Source: Ferrimonas kyonanensis DSM 18153 (lineage in GTDB: Bacteria > Pseudomonadota > Gammaproteobacteria > Enterobacterales > Shewanellaceae). From it: a stretch of 64,000 nucleotides of DNA. The notes below the pieces were generated by a model. That model worked only from the letters and a program-made list of their open reading frames with translations. It was not told the DNA's origin and searched no databases. Within the stretch, counting starts at the first letter, position 1, and each line of letters opens with the position of its first letter. Both the position numbers and the translations under genes were made by a program. Positions 51,875 to 60,714 of this stretch are shown here, piece after piece. The DNA is taken from positions 16,009-80,008 of the forward strand of contig NZ_KE384369.1 of NCBI RefSeq assembly GCF_000425405.1. The letters are read 5' to 3'.

Positions 51875-52328
51875 TCAGTTCCGTTCATCACCACTTTTTC
51901 AAAACTCTGTCATTCTTTAAGGAATACAGAGCCCTCCCCCTGTGCAGATCTTTCTTGAAACTCAACCAAGCGTCGCTTTTAAGTGTTGTTTCTGCTCGCG
52001 ACAACTCGATACGGCGCCGCGCAAACTCCCCACCTGAAGTCAGCTAGCTCAGAGGTTCATAGTGGTTATTGGGCTTAGAAGGTTGGGTGTCTTTTCATGT
52101 TCCGGTTGGGTGTCTTTATATGTTTCTGTGCCTGAAAGCCCGCTGCGACCTGGTGTTCCTCTCGATTTAACCTCCCAAGATACAATCGGTTACAGAGATG
52201 TAATTCGGCTGTGATTACACTTCGCAGCAACAATTACTCACTGCCATAGCGGCAAAGGCTGTAGGCCAACACGCCCTCGGGTTGAGGTACTTCCGGCCAG
52301 ATTCATGATCTAAAGGAGAGAGTTCACC
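51875..52328. other. 454-base gap with transposase-associated repeats
   Basis: No gene seen. Its centre contains the two 23-base TGGGTGTC repeats (52081-52126). The right part is presumably the promoter region of the lipoprotein gene. Confidence 0.5.
52081..52126 (-). repeat. Two tandem 23-base repeats with TGGGTGTC core
   Basis: GGTTGGGTGTCTTTTCATG and GGTTGGGTGTCTTTATATG start two adjacent 23-base units. Their complement, CATGAAAAGACACCCA, resembles the CATGACACCCATA units upstream of the transposase, in inverted orientation. Confidence 0.65.
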
Positions 52329-52634
52329 ATGCGGATACTACTATCGATGCTCATTGCAAGCTGCATCCTGCTTCAGGGTTGTTCGGCCCACCCGGCCTTT
52401 GACGACAGCGGCTACACCCAAAGGTTGGATGCGGTTGTCGACAGCATCAAGAATAACCCCTCCTACAAGCGGGTGCCCATCGACACCGATGAGCAGGTAG
52501 AACAGTTCACCGAACTCACTTACCAATTGTATAAAAAGCAGATTTCAAACGATCAATTTGTCCAGCAGATGCTGCTCGAATACCCGGACTACCAAACATC
52601 GATTCGTTGGTTGGCCACCCAGTTTCAAAAATAG
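52329..52634 (+). CDS. Small lipoprotein of unknown function
   Basis: A 101-residue lipoprotein with lipobox LLQGC. The mature part is helical and charged (YTQRLDAVVDSIKNNPSYKRVPIDTDEQVEQFTELTYQLYKKQIS) with no known domain. AAAGGAGAG stands at good distance from the ATG. It is followed by a strong hairpin (52654-52675). Confidence 0.75.
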   Translation: MRILLSMLIASCILLQGCSAHPAFDDSGYTQRLDAVVDSIKNNPSYKRVPIDTDEQVEQFTELTYQLYKKQISNDQFVQQMLLEYPDYQTSIRWLATQFQK

Positions 52635-52653
52635 GACCAACGCCGAAACCACA

Positions 52654-52675
52654 CCCGGTGCCTTGGGGCACCGGG
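52654..52675 (+). terminator. Hairpin after the lipoprotein gene, terminator-like
   Basis: CCCGGTGCC and GGCACCGGG pair around TTGG, 20 bases after the lipoprotein stop; there is no T tract, so termination is only likely. Confidence 0.45.
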
Positions 52676-52852
52676 ATGCCCTCCCCCAATAACTTGCTAT
52701 TGCCCCCGCAGCGGATTGCTCCCCTGTTGACCGTGCGTCAATACGGCCCGGTCAACCGCCATCGCACTGTCACCGGCGACACCATGATTGTGGCCAGGGA
52801 TAGCACGGCGGGACGGGGATGACCGCCACAAAAACCACCAGGCAGGACAGCC

Positions 52853-53797
52853 ATGACAGAGATTACCTTTGATCGCGTAAACACGGTACCCCATCCCAAG
52901 CTCGAGTTGCGCCTACTTCACCCCAAATACTGGTGTGTGTGGCTTGGTTTCGGACTACTGGCGTTGCTGGTCAATGTGCTCCCGTATGGGGCTCTTAGAC
53001 GGATCGGCTTCTTGATTGGGGATCTTGCCAGGCGGCTGCTGAAAAGACGAGTTCATGTCGCCAGAACCAATCTCAGCCTGTGCTTTCCCAGCTATTCCGA
53101 CGAAATTATCGAACAGTGGGTTAAACAGAATTTTCAAAATGCCGGCATGGCATTAATGGAGACAGGATTCGCCTGGTTTTGGCCATCGTGGCGAATTCAC
53201 GCCCATACAGACTCTTTTGGCAAAGAGGAGCTATTGCAACAGCAGCAACGTCAGCGCGGCGTGCTTATTATTTGTGGCCACTTCTTTCACCTAGAAATGA
53301 CCGCACGAATCTTCAGTACCTTTGCTCCGGGTTATGGCGTCTACCGCCCCCATTCCAATCCAGCCTATGAGTTTATCCAACACTGGGGACGAACTCGAAA
53401 TGGCAATCAACTGGTCGATCGAAAGGACATAAAATCCATGATAAAGGTGCTGAAATCTGGTGAACGACTCTGGTACTTACCCGACCACGACTACGGCCCC
53501 AATGGTTCGGTGTTCGCCCCCTTTTTTGGTATCCAGGCCAGCACCGTTGCCGGCCCAGGGGTACTGATGAAGTTAACCGGCTGCGCGGTGGTATCCGCCG
53601 TTAGCATGAGACAGGAAGACACCTACATTCTTGAGGTCGACCCGGATTTTAGTCAGCAAATCCCCCCCAATCCGATAGGAGCGGCAACAGTAATTAACCG
53701 CCGCCTCGAAGCCATGATTATGAAAGGGGTGACTCAATGGATGTGGCTGCACAAACGATTCAAAACCACTCCGCCGGGAATAGAGTGTCGCTACTAG
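52853..53797 (+). CDS. LpxL/LpxM-family Kdo-lipid A acyltransferase
   Basis: A 314-residue late acyltransferase of lipid A synthesis. An N-terminal TM segment (CVWLGFGLLALLVNVLPYGAL) precedes the family blocks VHVARTNLSLCFP, GVLIICGHFFHLEMTARI (the catalytic H-x4-E), GVYRPHSNPAYEF and WYLPDHDYGPNGSVFAPFFGIQASTVAGP. It adds a secondary acyl chain to the lipid A precursor at the inner membrane. LpxL or LpxP is more likely than LpxM, but the chain specificity is open. Confidence 0.85.
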   Translation: MTEITFDRVNTVPHPKLELRLLHPKYWCVWLGFGLLALLVNVLPYGALRRIGFLIGDLARRLLKRRVHVARTNLSLCFPSYSDEIIEQWVKQNFQNAGMALMETGFAWFWPSWRIHAHTDSFGKEELLQQQQRQRGVLIICGHFFHLEMTARIFSTFAPGYGVYRPHSNPAYEFIQHWGRTRNGNQLVDRKDIKSMIKVLKSGERLWYLPDHDYGPNGSVFAPFFGIQASTVAGPGVLMKLTGCAVVSAVSMRQEDTYILEVDPDFSQQIPPNPIGAATVINRRLEAMIMKGVTQWMWLHKRFKTTPPGIECRY

Positions 53798-53942
53798 CCC
53801 CTCGACTCGCCATCCCAATAAGGCTTTAAAAAGCCGCCGAATACTGATAGCTCCGACGGGTTTCAAGTAAAGGGCCAACAACACCAGGCAAGGCAACGTA
53901 ACACACGGTTTAAAGTGTCCGCGTCTCGTTGCCAACCCTGAT

Positions 53943-54179
53943 TTGAACGCAGCGTCAGGCCGAATCAGTCGCGCAATGCCTCCATAAGCAACGGCACAGC
54001 CCCCCCCAGCCTAGCCGGCACGACTGCCATTTGGCATGGGTGTCTCTGGAACGGCCCTGACTTGAACGCAGCGTCAGGCCGATTCAGTCGCGCAATGCCT
54101 CCACAAGCAGCGGCACAGCCCCCCCAGCCTAGCCGGCACGACTGCCATTTGGCATGGGTGTCTCAGGAACGGCCAGGCA
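53943..54179. repeat. Tandem duplication, two copies of about 119 bases
   Basis: Copy 1 runs 53943-54061 and copy 2 from 54062 to about 54175, near identical (a handful of substitutions and one C fewer in a C run). Each unit contains CAGCGTCAGGCCGA, AGTCGCGCAATGCCTCCA and the complement of the last codons of csaA with its stop. Copy 2 holds the real csaA 3' end; copy 1 is an orphan. The rest of 53798-53942 shows no gene. Confidence 0.9.
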
Positions 54180-54482
54180 CGGCGTCAAACCGTCGGCATA
54201 GCCGATATCGAACAGCATCCCTTGAGAAATCTCTCCCGCCATTTTCTGCTCGGGCAGGTTAACCACGAACAACGCCTGTTTGCCTTCGATCTCCTGGGGG
54301 TTTTCACGCTCCTGCTTGATTCCCGCAAGAATTGAACGCGTGTGGTCGCCAAAATCCACGGTCAGTTTCATCAATTTTTTTGACTTGCTAACGTCCGATA
54401 CTGTGGTGATCGTTCCCACCCTAATATCCAGTTTTTCGAAGTCCTCAAACGTAACCAGTTCCTTTATTGTTGCTTGTTGCAT
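54129..54482 (-). CDS. csaA: tRNA-binding/chaperone protein CsaA
   Basis: A 117-residue OB-fold protein: FEKLDIRVGTITTVSDVSKSKKLMKLTVDFGDHTRSILAGIKQE and the C-terminal block LFVVNLPEQKMAGEISQGMLFDIGYADG are typical of the CsaA/EMAP-like tRNA-binding domain. CsaA is a dimeric tRNA-binding protein with reported chaperone/secretion-related activity in Bacillus. The 3' end is part of a tandem duplication, but the reading frame is intact. AAGGG precedes the ATG. Confidence 0.88.
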   Translation of the reverse strand: MQQATIKELVTFEDFEKLDIRVGTITTVSDVSKSKKLMKLTVDFGDHTRSILAGIKQERENPQEIEGKQALFVVNLPEQKMAGEISQGMLFDIGYADGLTPCLAVPETPMPNGSRAG

Positions 54483-54628
54483 TTCATACCCTTAACAAGT
54501 CAGTTTATTGCAGAAGATTTCACGGATGTATCCTCCAGCAATCGGTGATCCCGAGTTGTGCTTATTCGCGATTAGCCTCTAAAAGACCGCAGCAATATGC
54601 CACGTTAATGGACACACCGGTATCCCAA

Positions 54629-55798
54629 TTACAACCCGGTCGGCCAACTCCATGGCGGCTGATCCAGCATCGACTGCCCCATCACCTCTGTCTCGCCATA
54701 AGGCTTATGCAGCTGTATTGAGTGGCAATTATCGCTTTTCTCTAGGCTGGCAATGAGTCTGGGCGCATGCGAGATCACCCACACCTGGCTATGAGCCGAC
54801 GCCTCGATGATCAACCGTCCGAGTGCGGGCAAAAGATCCGGGTGCAGGCTGGTTTCTGGCTCGTTCAACACCATCAGGTTGGGCGGCCTGGGGGTCATCA
54901 ACGCCGCAGTGAGCAGAAGATAACGCAGAGTGCCGTCCGAGAGCTCGGCAGCAGTAAGCGGCCTGAGCATGCCGGGTTGCAGCAAGCTCAGGGTAAAGCG
55001 GTTGTCTGCGCTGATGTCGATATTCAATCGTGAGTCGGGAAACGCTCGGTCAATCGCCCGATCCAGTCCCTGCTCATCGCCCACTTCACGTATGGTCTGC
55101 AGTGCCGCAGCCAAATCACGGCCGTCGTGGTGCAGAACCGGGGTTCTACTGCCAATGGAAGACTGACGCGCCGGCGCCTCCGGGTCGGTGCGAAAATGGT
55201 CGTAGAAGCGCCATCGCCGCATCGATTCCCGCAACGCAAACAGCTCTGGCGTCGCCTGTATGTCCGCCACCTGATCAAACATGCTGTCGTAAGCCGGTAG
55301 ATGCTGGCTGATCACCCTGAAACTGCGTCCGTCGCGGCTTTTGACCATCGGCCCCTGCCGCCCCACCAACTCAGCGCCGGGACGCCAGCGCTGCCCGGCC
55401 CAAATCGCTTCCCGCTTCACTTCCGGATCCAGGTTGAACACACTGCCTGGTACCGGCTCCGGCATACCCAGTCCAATGGCGTAGCTAAAGGGCTCTCCGG
55501 TAAAGCCCAGTTTCAGGCGCGAGTGGCGATTGCGACCCGAGCCCTGAACCTCAACTTCCCCGCGTCGCATCGCCGCGGTAATTTCATCGGGTCCGGCCCA
55601 CATGGTAGAGAGCAACCCGCCCTCACGGGCCAAAGCGCTGACTACGCCGCCCTGGGCGGTTTCCGCCAGCAACCGCAATGCCCGGTAGAGATTGGATTTG
55701 CCACAGCCGTTGCCGCCGGTGATCAGCGTCAGGGGCCCCAACGGAATACGAAGGTTACGAATGGAGCGATAGTTCTCAATGACAAACGCGTTCAGCAT
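54629..55798 (-). CDS. AAA-family (OLD/RecF-like) ATPase
   Basis: A 389-residue ABC-type ATPase without transmembrane segments: FVIENYRSIRNLRIPLGPLTLITGGNGCGKSN (Walker A), ELSDGTLRYLLLTAAL (signature), LMVLNEPETSLHPDLLPALG (Walker B with Glu) and VWVISHAPRL (switch His). This is the AAA_21 group of stand-alone predicted ATPases, some of which act in phage defence; no partner nuclease gene lies next to it. Monocistronic. Confidence 0.82.
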   Translation of the reverse strand: MLNAFVIENYRSIRNLRIPLGPLTLITGGNGCGKSNLYRALRLLAETAQGGVVSALAREGGLLSTMWAGPDEITAAMRRGEVEVQGSGRNRHSRLKLGFTGEPFSYAIGLGMPEPVPGSVFNLDPEVKREAIWAGQRWRPGAELVGRQGPMVKSRDGRSFRVISQHLPAYDSMFDQVADIQATPELFALRESMRRWRFYDHFRTDPEAPARQSSIGSRTPVLHHDGRDLAAALQTIREVGDEQGLDRAIDRAFPDSRLNIDISADNRFTLSLLQPGMLRPLTAAELSDGTLRYLLLTAALMTPRPPNLMVLNEPETSLHPDLLPALGRLIIEASAHSQVWVISHAPRLIASLEKSDNCHSIQLHKPYGETEVMGQSMLDQPPWSWPTGL

Positions 55799-55947
55799 AC
55801 TCTGGATGATGTCGGTCGGCTCGAAAGGCCTACCTTAACATCCCGCTTGTGCGAGGAAAAACCGTCAACCGCCGTCCATTACAAATGCGATTACGCCTTA
55901 GAAGCCGGTCATGACAAAGACTTGGGGCATTTCGGCTTGGCCCCGGA

Positions 55948-56475
55948 CTAATTAAAAGTGCCCCTTACCGGGTAATTTTTGTCTCGAATGAAATCGATGC
56001 CGCTTAACAGCACATCGATCTCTGGACGCGCGAACGGGCCATTGGAGATATCCAATATCTGAATCTCATTGCGGTCGTTAATGATGAAAACACCCGGTTC
56101 GGAGTAGAAGTGATTGGTCTCACCGGTTGAGAGCGGACGAGAGATATACAGCCCGAGTTCCCGCATCATCTCTACGGTCAAACCGTAGGTTACCGGGTAG
56201 TTTACTTTCAGCTGCATGAAGTGCTCCAGCGCCTGTGACTCGTTGTCCGCAGAGGTGGCAACAATATCCACGCCCAGCTTGGCAAACGCCGGCTTAGCCT
56301 CGCCGATTTTCTTCAGGTATCGAGTGCACATCGGGCAGTGCCCGCCGCGATACACCACCACCATTTTCCAGTTGGTCTTTTTTTCCGGAGCACCAAGATT
56401 AAGTCTACCGCCACCCAGCTTTGGCAGTTCGATAGAGGGAAACTGAGACCCGCCTTTCACCTTGTTTGACATCAT
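55948..56475 (-). CDS. Peroxiredoxin-like (AhpC/TSA) protein
   Basis: A 175-residue thioredoxin-fold protein. The active-site segment WKMVVVYRGGHCPMCTRYLKKIGEAKPAFAKLGVDIVATSAD contains a C-x2-C pair where AhpC/TSA proteins have the peroxidatic Cys. The second half (YSEPGVFIINDRNEIQILDIS) is family-like. It probably reduces peroxides or disulphides in the cytoplasm. Tandem GTG-ATG-ATG codons follow AGGGGA; the first ATG was used. It diverges from the MocR gene. Confidence 0.75.
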   Translation of the reverse strand: MMSNKVKGGSQFPSIELPKLGGGRLNLGAPEKKTNWKMVVVYRGGHCPMCTRYLKKIGEAKPAFAKLGVDIVATSADNESQALEHFMQLKVNYPVTYGLTVEMMRELGLYISRPLSTGETNHFYSEPGVFIINDRNEIQILDISNGPFARPEIDVLLSGIDFIRDKNYPVRGTFN

Positions 56476-56795
56476 CACTTTGTCTTTCCCCTGATTTATC
56501 AGCGATGAAATCACGGCCATTTCATCACTTGCCGATCATTCGCATCACCTGAAACCTCACTGTCCAAGGCAGCGATGCTCGGTAATGAGCGAGCGTCTCC
56601 CCCCCTTGCAGATGAAAGTGCAGCCGATGCGACAGCCACATCAGAGTCGGGGAGTGAAACAACTGGCAGTGTAGGGCCAGACCCGAAACCATAATAGACA
56701 CAAAAGTAGCGCATTTATGCATAACAGATGTGCAGAGGAACTGGTATGATCGCGACCACCCGCTTAACTGTGATGATGATAAGAGGCTAATCCCG
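56476..56795. other. 320-base divergent intergenic region
   Basis: Contains promoters for the peroxiredoxin-like gene (left) and the MocR gene (right; TATGAT around 56745 is a fair -10 box). I see no further gene or strong palindrome. Confidence 0.4.
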
Positions 56796-58226
56796 GTGAA
56801 AAAGTACGAGGAGCTGATCAAGCAGATCCGCAGCCAAATCCAGAACGAGGTCTGGCAAACCGGAGACAAACTTCCTTCCCTCAGGAAGCAGGCCGAACTG
56901 TCCGGAGTAAGCCTGATGACGGTGGTGCACGCCTATCAGGTGTTAGAAAGCCAGGGCTGGGTGGTCTCGCGGGCGCGGTCCGGCTATGTTGTTGCTCCCA
57001 AGATTGAAAACAGTGACTCGGTTCCCGCCAATGAACCGGTTGAAAAGACCGAGTCTGTAGACATTAACGACTTTGTTTTCGAAGTGCTTCAAGCCAGCCG
57101 TACCCCCAACATCACCGATTTTGGCAAGGTGCACCCCGATCCCACCCTCTACCCTCGCCAACACATCAACAAGTCGCTGATCAATACCGCTCGCACCCTG
57201 CCCGCCTCCAGTGCCATGGATAACCTGCCGCCCGGGAACCTGGAGCTTCGGCAGCACATCGCCAAGCGTTATGCCGCCCAAGGAATGACGGTGCACCCCG
57301 ATGAAATCGTGATTACCACCGGCGCATTGGAAGCACTGAATCTGAGCCTGCAATCGGTCACTGAACCGGGCGATTGGGTGGTGGTGGAGTCGCCCACGTT
57401 TTACGGCGCACTGCAGTCACTGCAAAGGCTGAACCTAAGGGCCCTGTCGGTAAGAACTCACGCAACGGAGGGCATTGATCTGGAGTCGCTTGAAAATGCC
57501 CTGCAATCCCATCCGGTGAAAGCCTGCTGGTTGATGACCAATCACCAGAATCCATTGGGGTTCACCCTGTCGGCGGACAAGAAGAAGCGGTTAATGGCCT
57601 TACTGGCTAAGTACGATGTCTACCTGATTGAAGACGACGTCTACAACGAGCTCTATTTCGGCAGTGATAAGCCGCTGCCGGCAAAAGCCTTTGATCGCCA
57701 CGGCAAGACGCTGCACTGCTCCTCCTTTTCCAAGTCGTTGGTGGCCGGATTTCGTATCGGTTGGGTTGCGGCAGGTAAAATGGCCGTTCCCATTCAAAAG
57801 CTGCAGATGATGAGCACCCTCTCCACCAGTGCGCCGATTCAAATGACACTGGCCTCCTACCTGTCCACTCGCAACTACGAAAGACACCTGCGCCAGTTAC
57901 GCAGAACCCTGGAACAGAGAAAATTTGCCACCTGGCAGGCACTGCGAAATCACTTGCCGGCGCAAGTAAACATCAATTGCAGCGAGGGTGGGTACTTTTT
58001 ATGGCTGGAGTTGCCCGCCGGTCTCGACGCCACTGAGCTCTATCGCCGCGCGTTGCAACACAACATCTGCATTACCCCAGGCAAGATGTTCTCTGCCGGC
58101 GATTTTCACAATCACTGTTTCCGTTTAAACGTCTCTTTTGAACTCACTGATTCAAGGTTGAACGCCATTAAAACCTTGGGTGAACTCATTAGAAGCCTGT
58201 TGCCGACGCAGCCCCGGGCGGTCTGA
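56796..58226 (+). CDS. MocR-family regulator (GntR HTH fused to aminotransferase)
   Basis: A 476-residue PdxR/MocR-type protein. The N-terminal winged HTH (about 1-70) reads KLPSLRKQAELSGVSLMTVVHAYQVLESQGWVVSRARSGYVV. The class I aminotransferase-like domain (about 110-470) has MTNHQNPLGFTLS, YLIEDDVYNELYF and the PLP lysine in HCSSFSKSLVAGFRIGW. Such regulators use PLP to sense amino acids or vitamin B6. The start is GTG after AAGAGG. Its target is unknown; the peroxiredoxin-like gene is divergent from it. Confidence 0.87.
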   Translation: MKKYEELIKQIRSQIQNEVWQTGDKLPSLRKQAELSGVSLMTVVHAYQVLESQGWVVSRARSGYVVAPKIENSDSVPANEPVEKTESVDINDFVFEVLQASRTPNITDFGKVHPDPTLYPRQHINKSLINTARTLPASSAMDNLPPGNLELRQHIAKRYAAQGMTVHPDEIVITTGALEALNLSLQSVTEPGDWVVVESPTFYGALQSLQRLNLRALSVRTHATEGIDLESLENALQSHPVKACWLMTNHQNPLGFTLSADKKKRLMALLAKYDVYLIEDDVYNELYFGSDKPLPAKAFDRHGKTLHCSSFSKSLVAGFRIGWVAAGKMAVPIQKLQMMSTLSTSAPIQMTLASYLSTRNYERHLRQLRRTLEQRKFATWQALRNHLPAQVNINCSEGGYFLWLELPAGLDATELYRRALQHNICITPGKMFSAGDFHNHCFRLNVSFELTDSRLNAIKTLGELIRSLLPTQPRAV

Positions 58227-58257
58227 TGGCTCGGTAGCGTTCAACCGCCATTTAGGA

Positions 58258-58295
58258 ACAAAAAAAAGCAGGAGGATCCGATAGGATCATCCTGC
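58258..58295 (-). terminator. Terminator of nrfA
   Basis: GCAGGAGGATCC and GGATCATCCTGC (one mismatch) pair around GATA; on the minus strand eight or more T follow. It lies about 90 bases after the nrfA stop. A second short hairpin (CGCCCT-TATC-AGGGCG, 58336-58351) precedes it. Confidence 0.75.
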
Positions 58296-58383
58296 GAAAT
58301 GACTGCTTTCCAATTTTGAGCAGTAGGAAATCAGCCCGAGAGACCGCCCTTATCAGGGCGTAAAAAAGCTTGAGAGACTGAGA

Positions 58384-59748
58384 TTAAAATTCAACTTTGA
58401 TTGGCCACTCCTTCTGTACGCGCTCCTCCAGGAACGTTTTCTTCTGGGCATCGAGCTTAGCTTTGTCCAGACCTACCAGCACCTGAGCTTTTGCCTTGGT
58501 TGAGTAGTCAGGGAAGCTCACTTTGGCAACGCCATGCTTCGACAGAACGGTCTTAAGTGCTGCGCGAGCCTCTTTACCAATCTTCTTGGCTTTGGCCAAC
58601 TCTTCCAGAGCAAGTTCCGGGTTGTGGGCGTGGATGCCGTGAGAGGCGATGGCGTAATCCCAGTACCACTGGGCATGACGGATAAGCTTGAGCGCGCCCT
58701 TCATTTCCGCTTCGGTGGCACCGGCTTTCCAGGCTTCACCCGCTTCGAAGTGGGCCTTAACGATGACGTCTTCAGCAGCCAGTTGCGCCTTGTGAACCGC
58801 TTTCTTGTTCATGGCGATGGTGTCAACCAACTCAGCCTTGGTGTCGTGGCAGTTAGAGCAGGTCTGGTCGAAGTTATCGATGGCATTGCCAACGTTGTGC
58901 TTGGTGAACTCTTTACCGGAAGCACTTTCAACCTTTGGCATGTGACAATCGATACAAGTCACGTCCATCTCGGCGTGCGCCGTTGGCTGCCAGGTTTCCC
59001 ACTCAGGGTGCTGAGCTTTCAGCATTGGCGCTTTGGAAATCTTATGAGTCCAGTCTTTGAAGTTGAGCGCGTCGTAGTAGGCCAGCATGGCATCGGGGTT
59101 CTGACCACCGTTCCATGGGAACTTCACTTTCTTATGGTCGGTGCCATCGAAGTAGTACTCGACGTGACACTGGGCACAGGTCATGGCCGCCTGGATGTTG
59201 GGCTCCTGGTCTTCAAACTTCTGACCCGCCGCAGCGAAACCGCGCATGGCGAAAGGACGCGCCGGAGTCGGTTTGCCGGTTTCGGCGTCGTGACAATCGG
59301 CACAGCCTACGTTGTTGCCAATCTCGTGACCGGTGGCGCCCCACTTCTTGTCGGAGAAGTTGGCTTCGCCGATCTTGTCGTACATGCGACCGAGATCCGG
59401 AGTCTTACAGCCCCAGCAGGAAGCCGGCATTGGACCTTCAGAGTCGGTCATCGGGCCGCCGGTACGCAGGCTTCGGGTCAAGTCAGCAACAGCAAACTGG
59501 TGACCGCGAGGCTTGTTGTAGTCTTTGGCAAAACCATAACCGCCATAGAGAATCACGATCATTGGATCGTGCTCCAGAATGTCGCCCTGCTCGGTGGATT
59601 CGATGGTCGATGCCCAGGAAGCGTACTGTTCAGGGTACTTATCCTTCCAGGTAATGTTGTTGGCATCTTCCGGGGCGTTTTTGGCCAACGCCGAACCGCT
59701 AAGTACAGCAATGGCAACGGCTACAGCGAGTTTATTCAGTTGTTTCAT
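58384..59748 (-). CDS. nrfA: Ammonia-forming cytochrome c nitrite reductase
   Basis: A 454-residue periplasmic pentahaem cytochrome with a Sec signal peptide (cleavage after SALA). Haem sites in order: CWGCK (111-115, the special Lys-ligated catalytic haem), CADCH (149), CAQCH (191), CIDCH (265) and CSNCH (297). The family calcium-site and active-site surroundings (HGIHAHNPE) are present. It reduces nitrite to ammonium with six electrons. The gene is alone: no nrfB/CD or nrfH beside it, so electrons probably come from a CymA-type quinol dehydrogenase elsewhere. GGAGAGG precedes the ATG. Confidence 0.95.
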   Translation of the reverse strand: MKQLNKLAVAVAIAVLSGSALAKNAPEDANNITWKDKYPEQYASWASTIESTEQGDILEHDPMIVILYGGYGFAKDYNKPRGHQFAVADLTRSLRTGGPMTDSEGPMPASCWGCKTPDLGRMYDKIGEANFSDKKWGATGHEIGNNVGCADCHDAETGKPTPARPFAMRGFAAAGQKFEDQEPNIQAAMTCAQCHVEYYFDGTDHKKVKFPWNGGQNPDAMLAYYDALNFKDWTHKISKAPMLKAQHPEWETWQPTAHAEMDVTCIDCHMPKVESASGKEFTKHNVGNAIDNFDQTCSNCHDTKAELVDTIAMNKKAVHKAQLAAEDVIVKAHFEAGEAWKAGATEAEMKGALKLIRHAQWYWDYAIASHGIHAHNPELALEELAKAKKIGKEARAALKTVLSKHGVAKVSFPDYSTKAKAQVLVGLDKAKLDAQKKTFLEERVQKEWPIKVEF

Positions 59749-60209
59749 ATCATCCTCTCCGAGGTTTTTATTATCTTTCGAGAAGAATCATAGGCAGGGG
59801 AATGAAGCGCATGCATACCCCTTTGGGGGTATTGGCCGTGAAACCGATTTAGGATCACTGTATAGGCCACTTTTTGCTGAAATTAGTTTGAGTTTTTGAA
59901 AATGTTTACCGCCACAACGCCAAAAACAAGACGGAGCAAGAGGTTCTCTATAAGTCACGTTTTATCATAGAGTTAATAAAGAAATAACCATGCTGGGTGA
60001 GGCAAAAACACCTACCTCAATGCGTTTGTCATCGCCTTACAGCTGCCCCCAGGCAGAGGCTGGTAGCACAGCGACTCTGCTACAAACAAGACCGCGTACG
60101 CCCTGGGGCGCTCATTGGGAGGTGGGCTCACAAAAGGGCAAACTGGCGGGTTAAATAAGACGAGGCGTGGGCCACGATAGCCTGATCGCACTCCGGCGAC
60201 CGAGCTTAG
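59749..60209. other. 461-base gap between nrfA and the cassette array
   Basis: The first 150 bases are the nrfA regulatory region (see the 7-2-7 site). The rest holds no gene I can support; the final 30 bases look like a half attC site. Confidence 0.5.
59816..59831 (-). promoter_or_regulatory. NarP/NarL 7-2-7 binding site upstream of nrfA
   Basis: TACCCCTTTGGGGGTA is an inverted pair of heptamers with 2-base spacing; one arm fits TACYYMT fully and the other has one mismatch. It lies 68-83 bases upstream of the nrfA ATG, where NarP/NarL activates nrf in enterobacteria. Confidence 0.6.
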
Positions 60210-60216
60210 TTATGGC
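60187..60216 (-). other. Left half of an attC site at the array edge
   Basis: On the minus strand GCCATAACTAAGCTCGGTCG follows the end of the last cassette gene, with the TAA stop inside the box. CATAACTAAGC is shared with the attC at 62842-62848. No matching right half (L'-R') was found further left, so the site looks truncated. Confidence 0.4.
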
Positions 60217-60677
60217 TTTACTTTCTTAATAACCAAAGAGGTTACTAGCGTCATTAGGATGAAAGGAAGATATAAACTTACTAGTTGATTCCACAAATCA
60301 ACAAAATGACCAACAAAATGTCCTGTACTAAAAACGATTAGCAAAGGATAAGAGTAACAGAAAAATCCAATAACAACGCCAAGAACTATGTAATCAGAAT
60401 TATTTCTTATCCAGTTTATATTAAAAAGCGTCACCATCCATATTAGGAACGCGATAATCGCAGAAATTACTGATGTTAAGATTCGCGTGACAATCAGACG
60501 ATCACCATCAGCGTAATGTCTAGCCCAATCCAAAAATCCAGGCACTTCGTAGATCGGTCTTAGCAAAGACACAATGATTGGCTGAAATAGGTCACCTTTA
60601 ACGAATACCCAATCAAACCAAATGAAGAAAGCGATACCGAAAAAGACCGCTGATGATACTTGCAGAATCTTCTTCAA
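60210..60677 (-). CDS. Cassette-encoded four-TM membrane protein, unknown function
   Basis: A 155-residue protein with four hydrophobic helices (VFFGIAFFIWFDWVFV, VISAIIAFLIWMVTLFNINW, YIVLGVVIGFFCYSYPLLIVF, LYLPFILMTLVTSLVI). No family recognised. Start chosen at TTG (MKKILQV) because AGGGAAGG lies just upstream; the frame continues 11 codons further without a ribosome site. A perfect 16-bp inverted repeat lies directly upstream. Confidence 0.6.
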   Translation of the reverse strand: MKKILQVSSAVFFGIAFFIWFDWVFVKGDLFQPIIVSLLRPIYEVPGFLDWARHYADGDRLIVTRILTSVISAIIAFLIWMVTLFNINWIRNNSDYIVLGVVIGFFCYSYPLLIVFSTGHFVGHFVDLWNQLVSLYLPFILMTLVTSLVIKKVKP

Positions 60678-60714
60678 TGAACGCCTTCCCTGATAAATTA
60701 CCCGTGCCAAAACA

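Noticed and set aside
52607-52822. 71-codon plus frame between the lipoprotein and acyltransferase genes
   Set aside because: It runs through the hairpin at 52654-52675, has no ribosome site and is Pro/Thr/Arg-rich without pattern.
54629-55798. AAA ATPase as part of a two-gene phage-defence system
   Set aside because: No nuclease, reverse transcriptase or toxin gene lies next to it; only a stand-alone ATPase can be claimed.
59836-59870. FNR/CRP box upstream of nrfA (CCGATTTAGGATCA)
   Set aside because: Neither half site nor spacing fits TTGAT-N4-ATCAA or TGTGA-N6-TCACA well enough.
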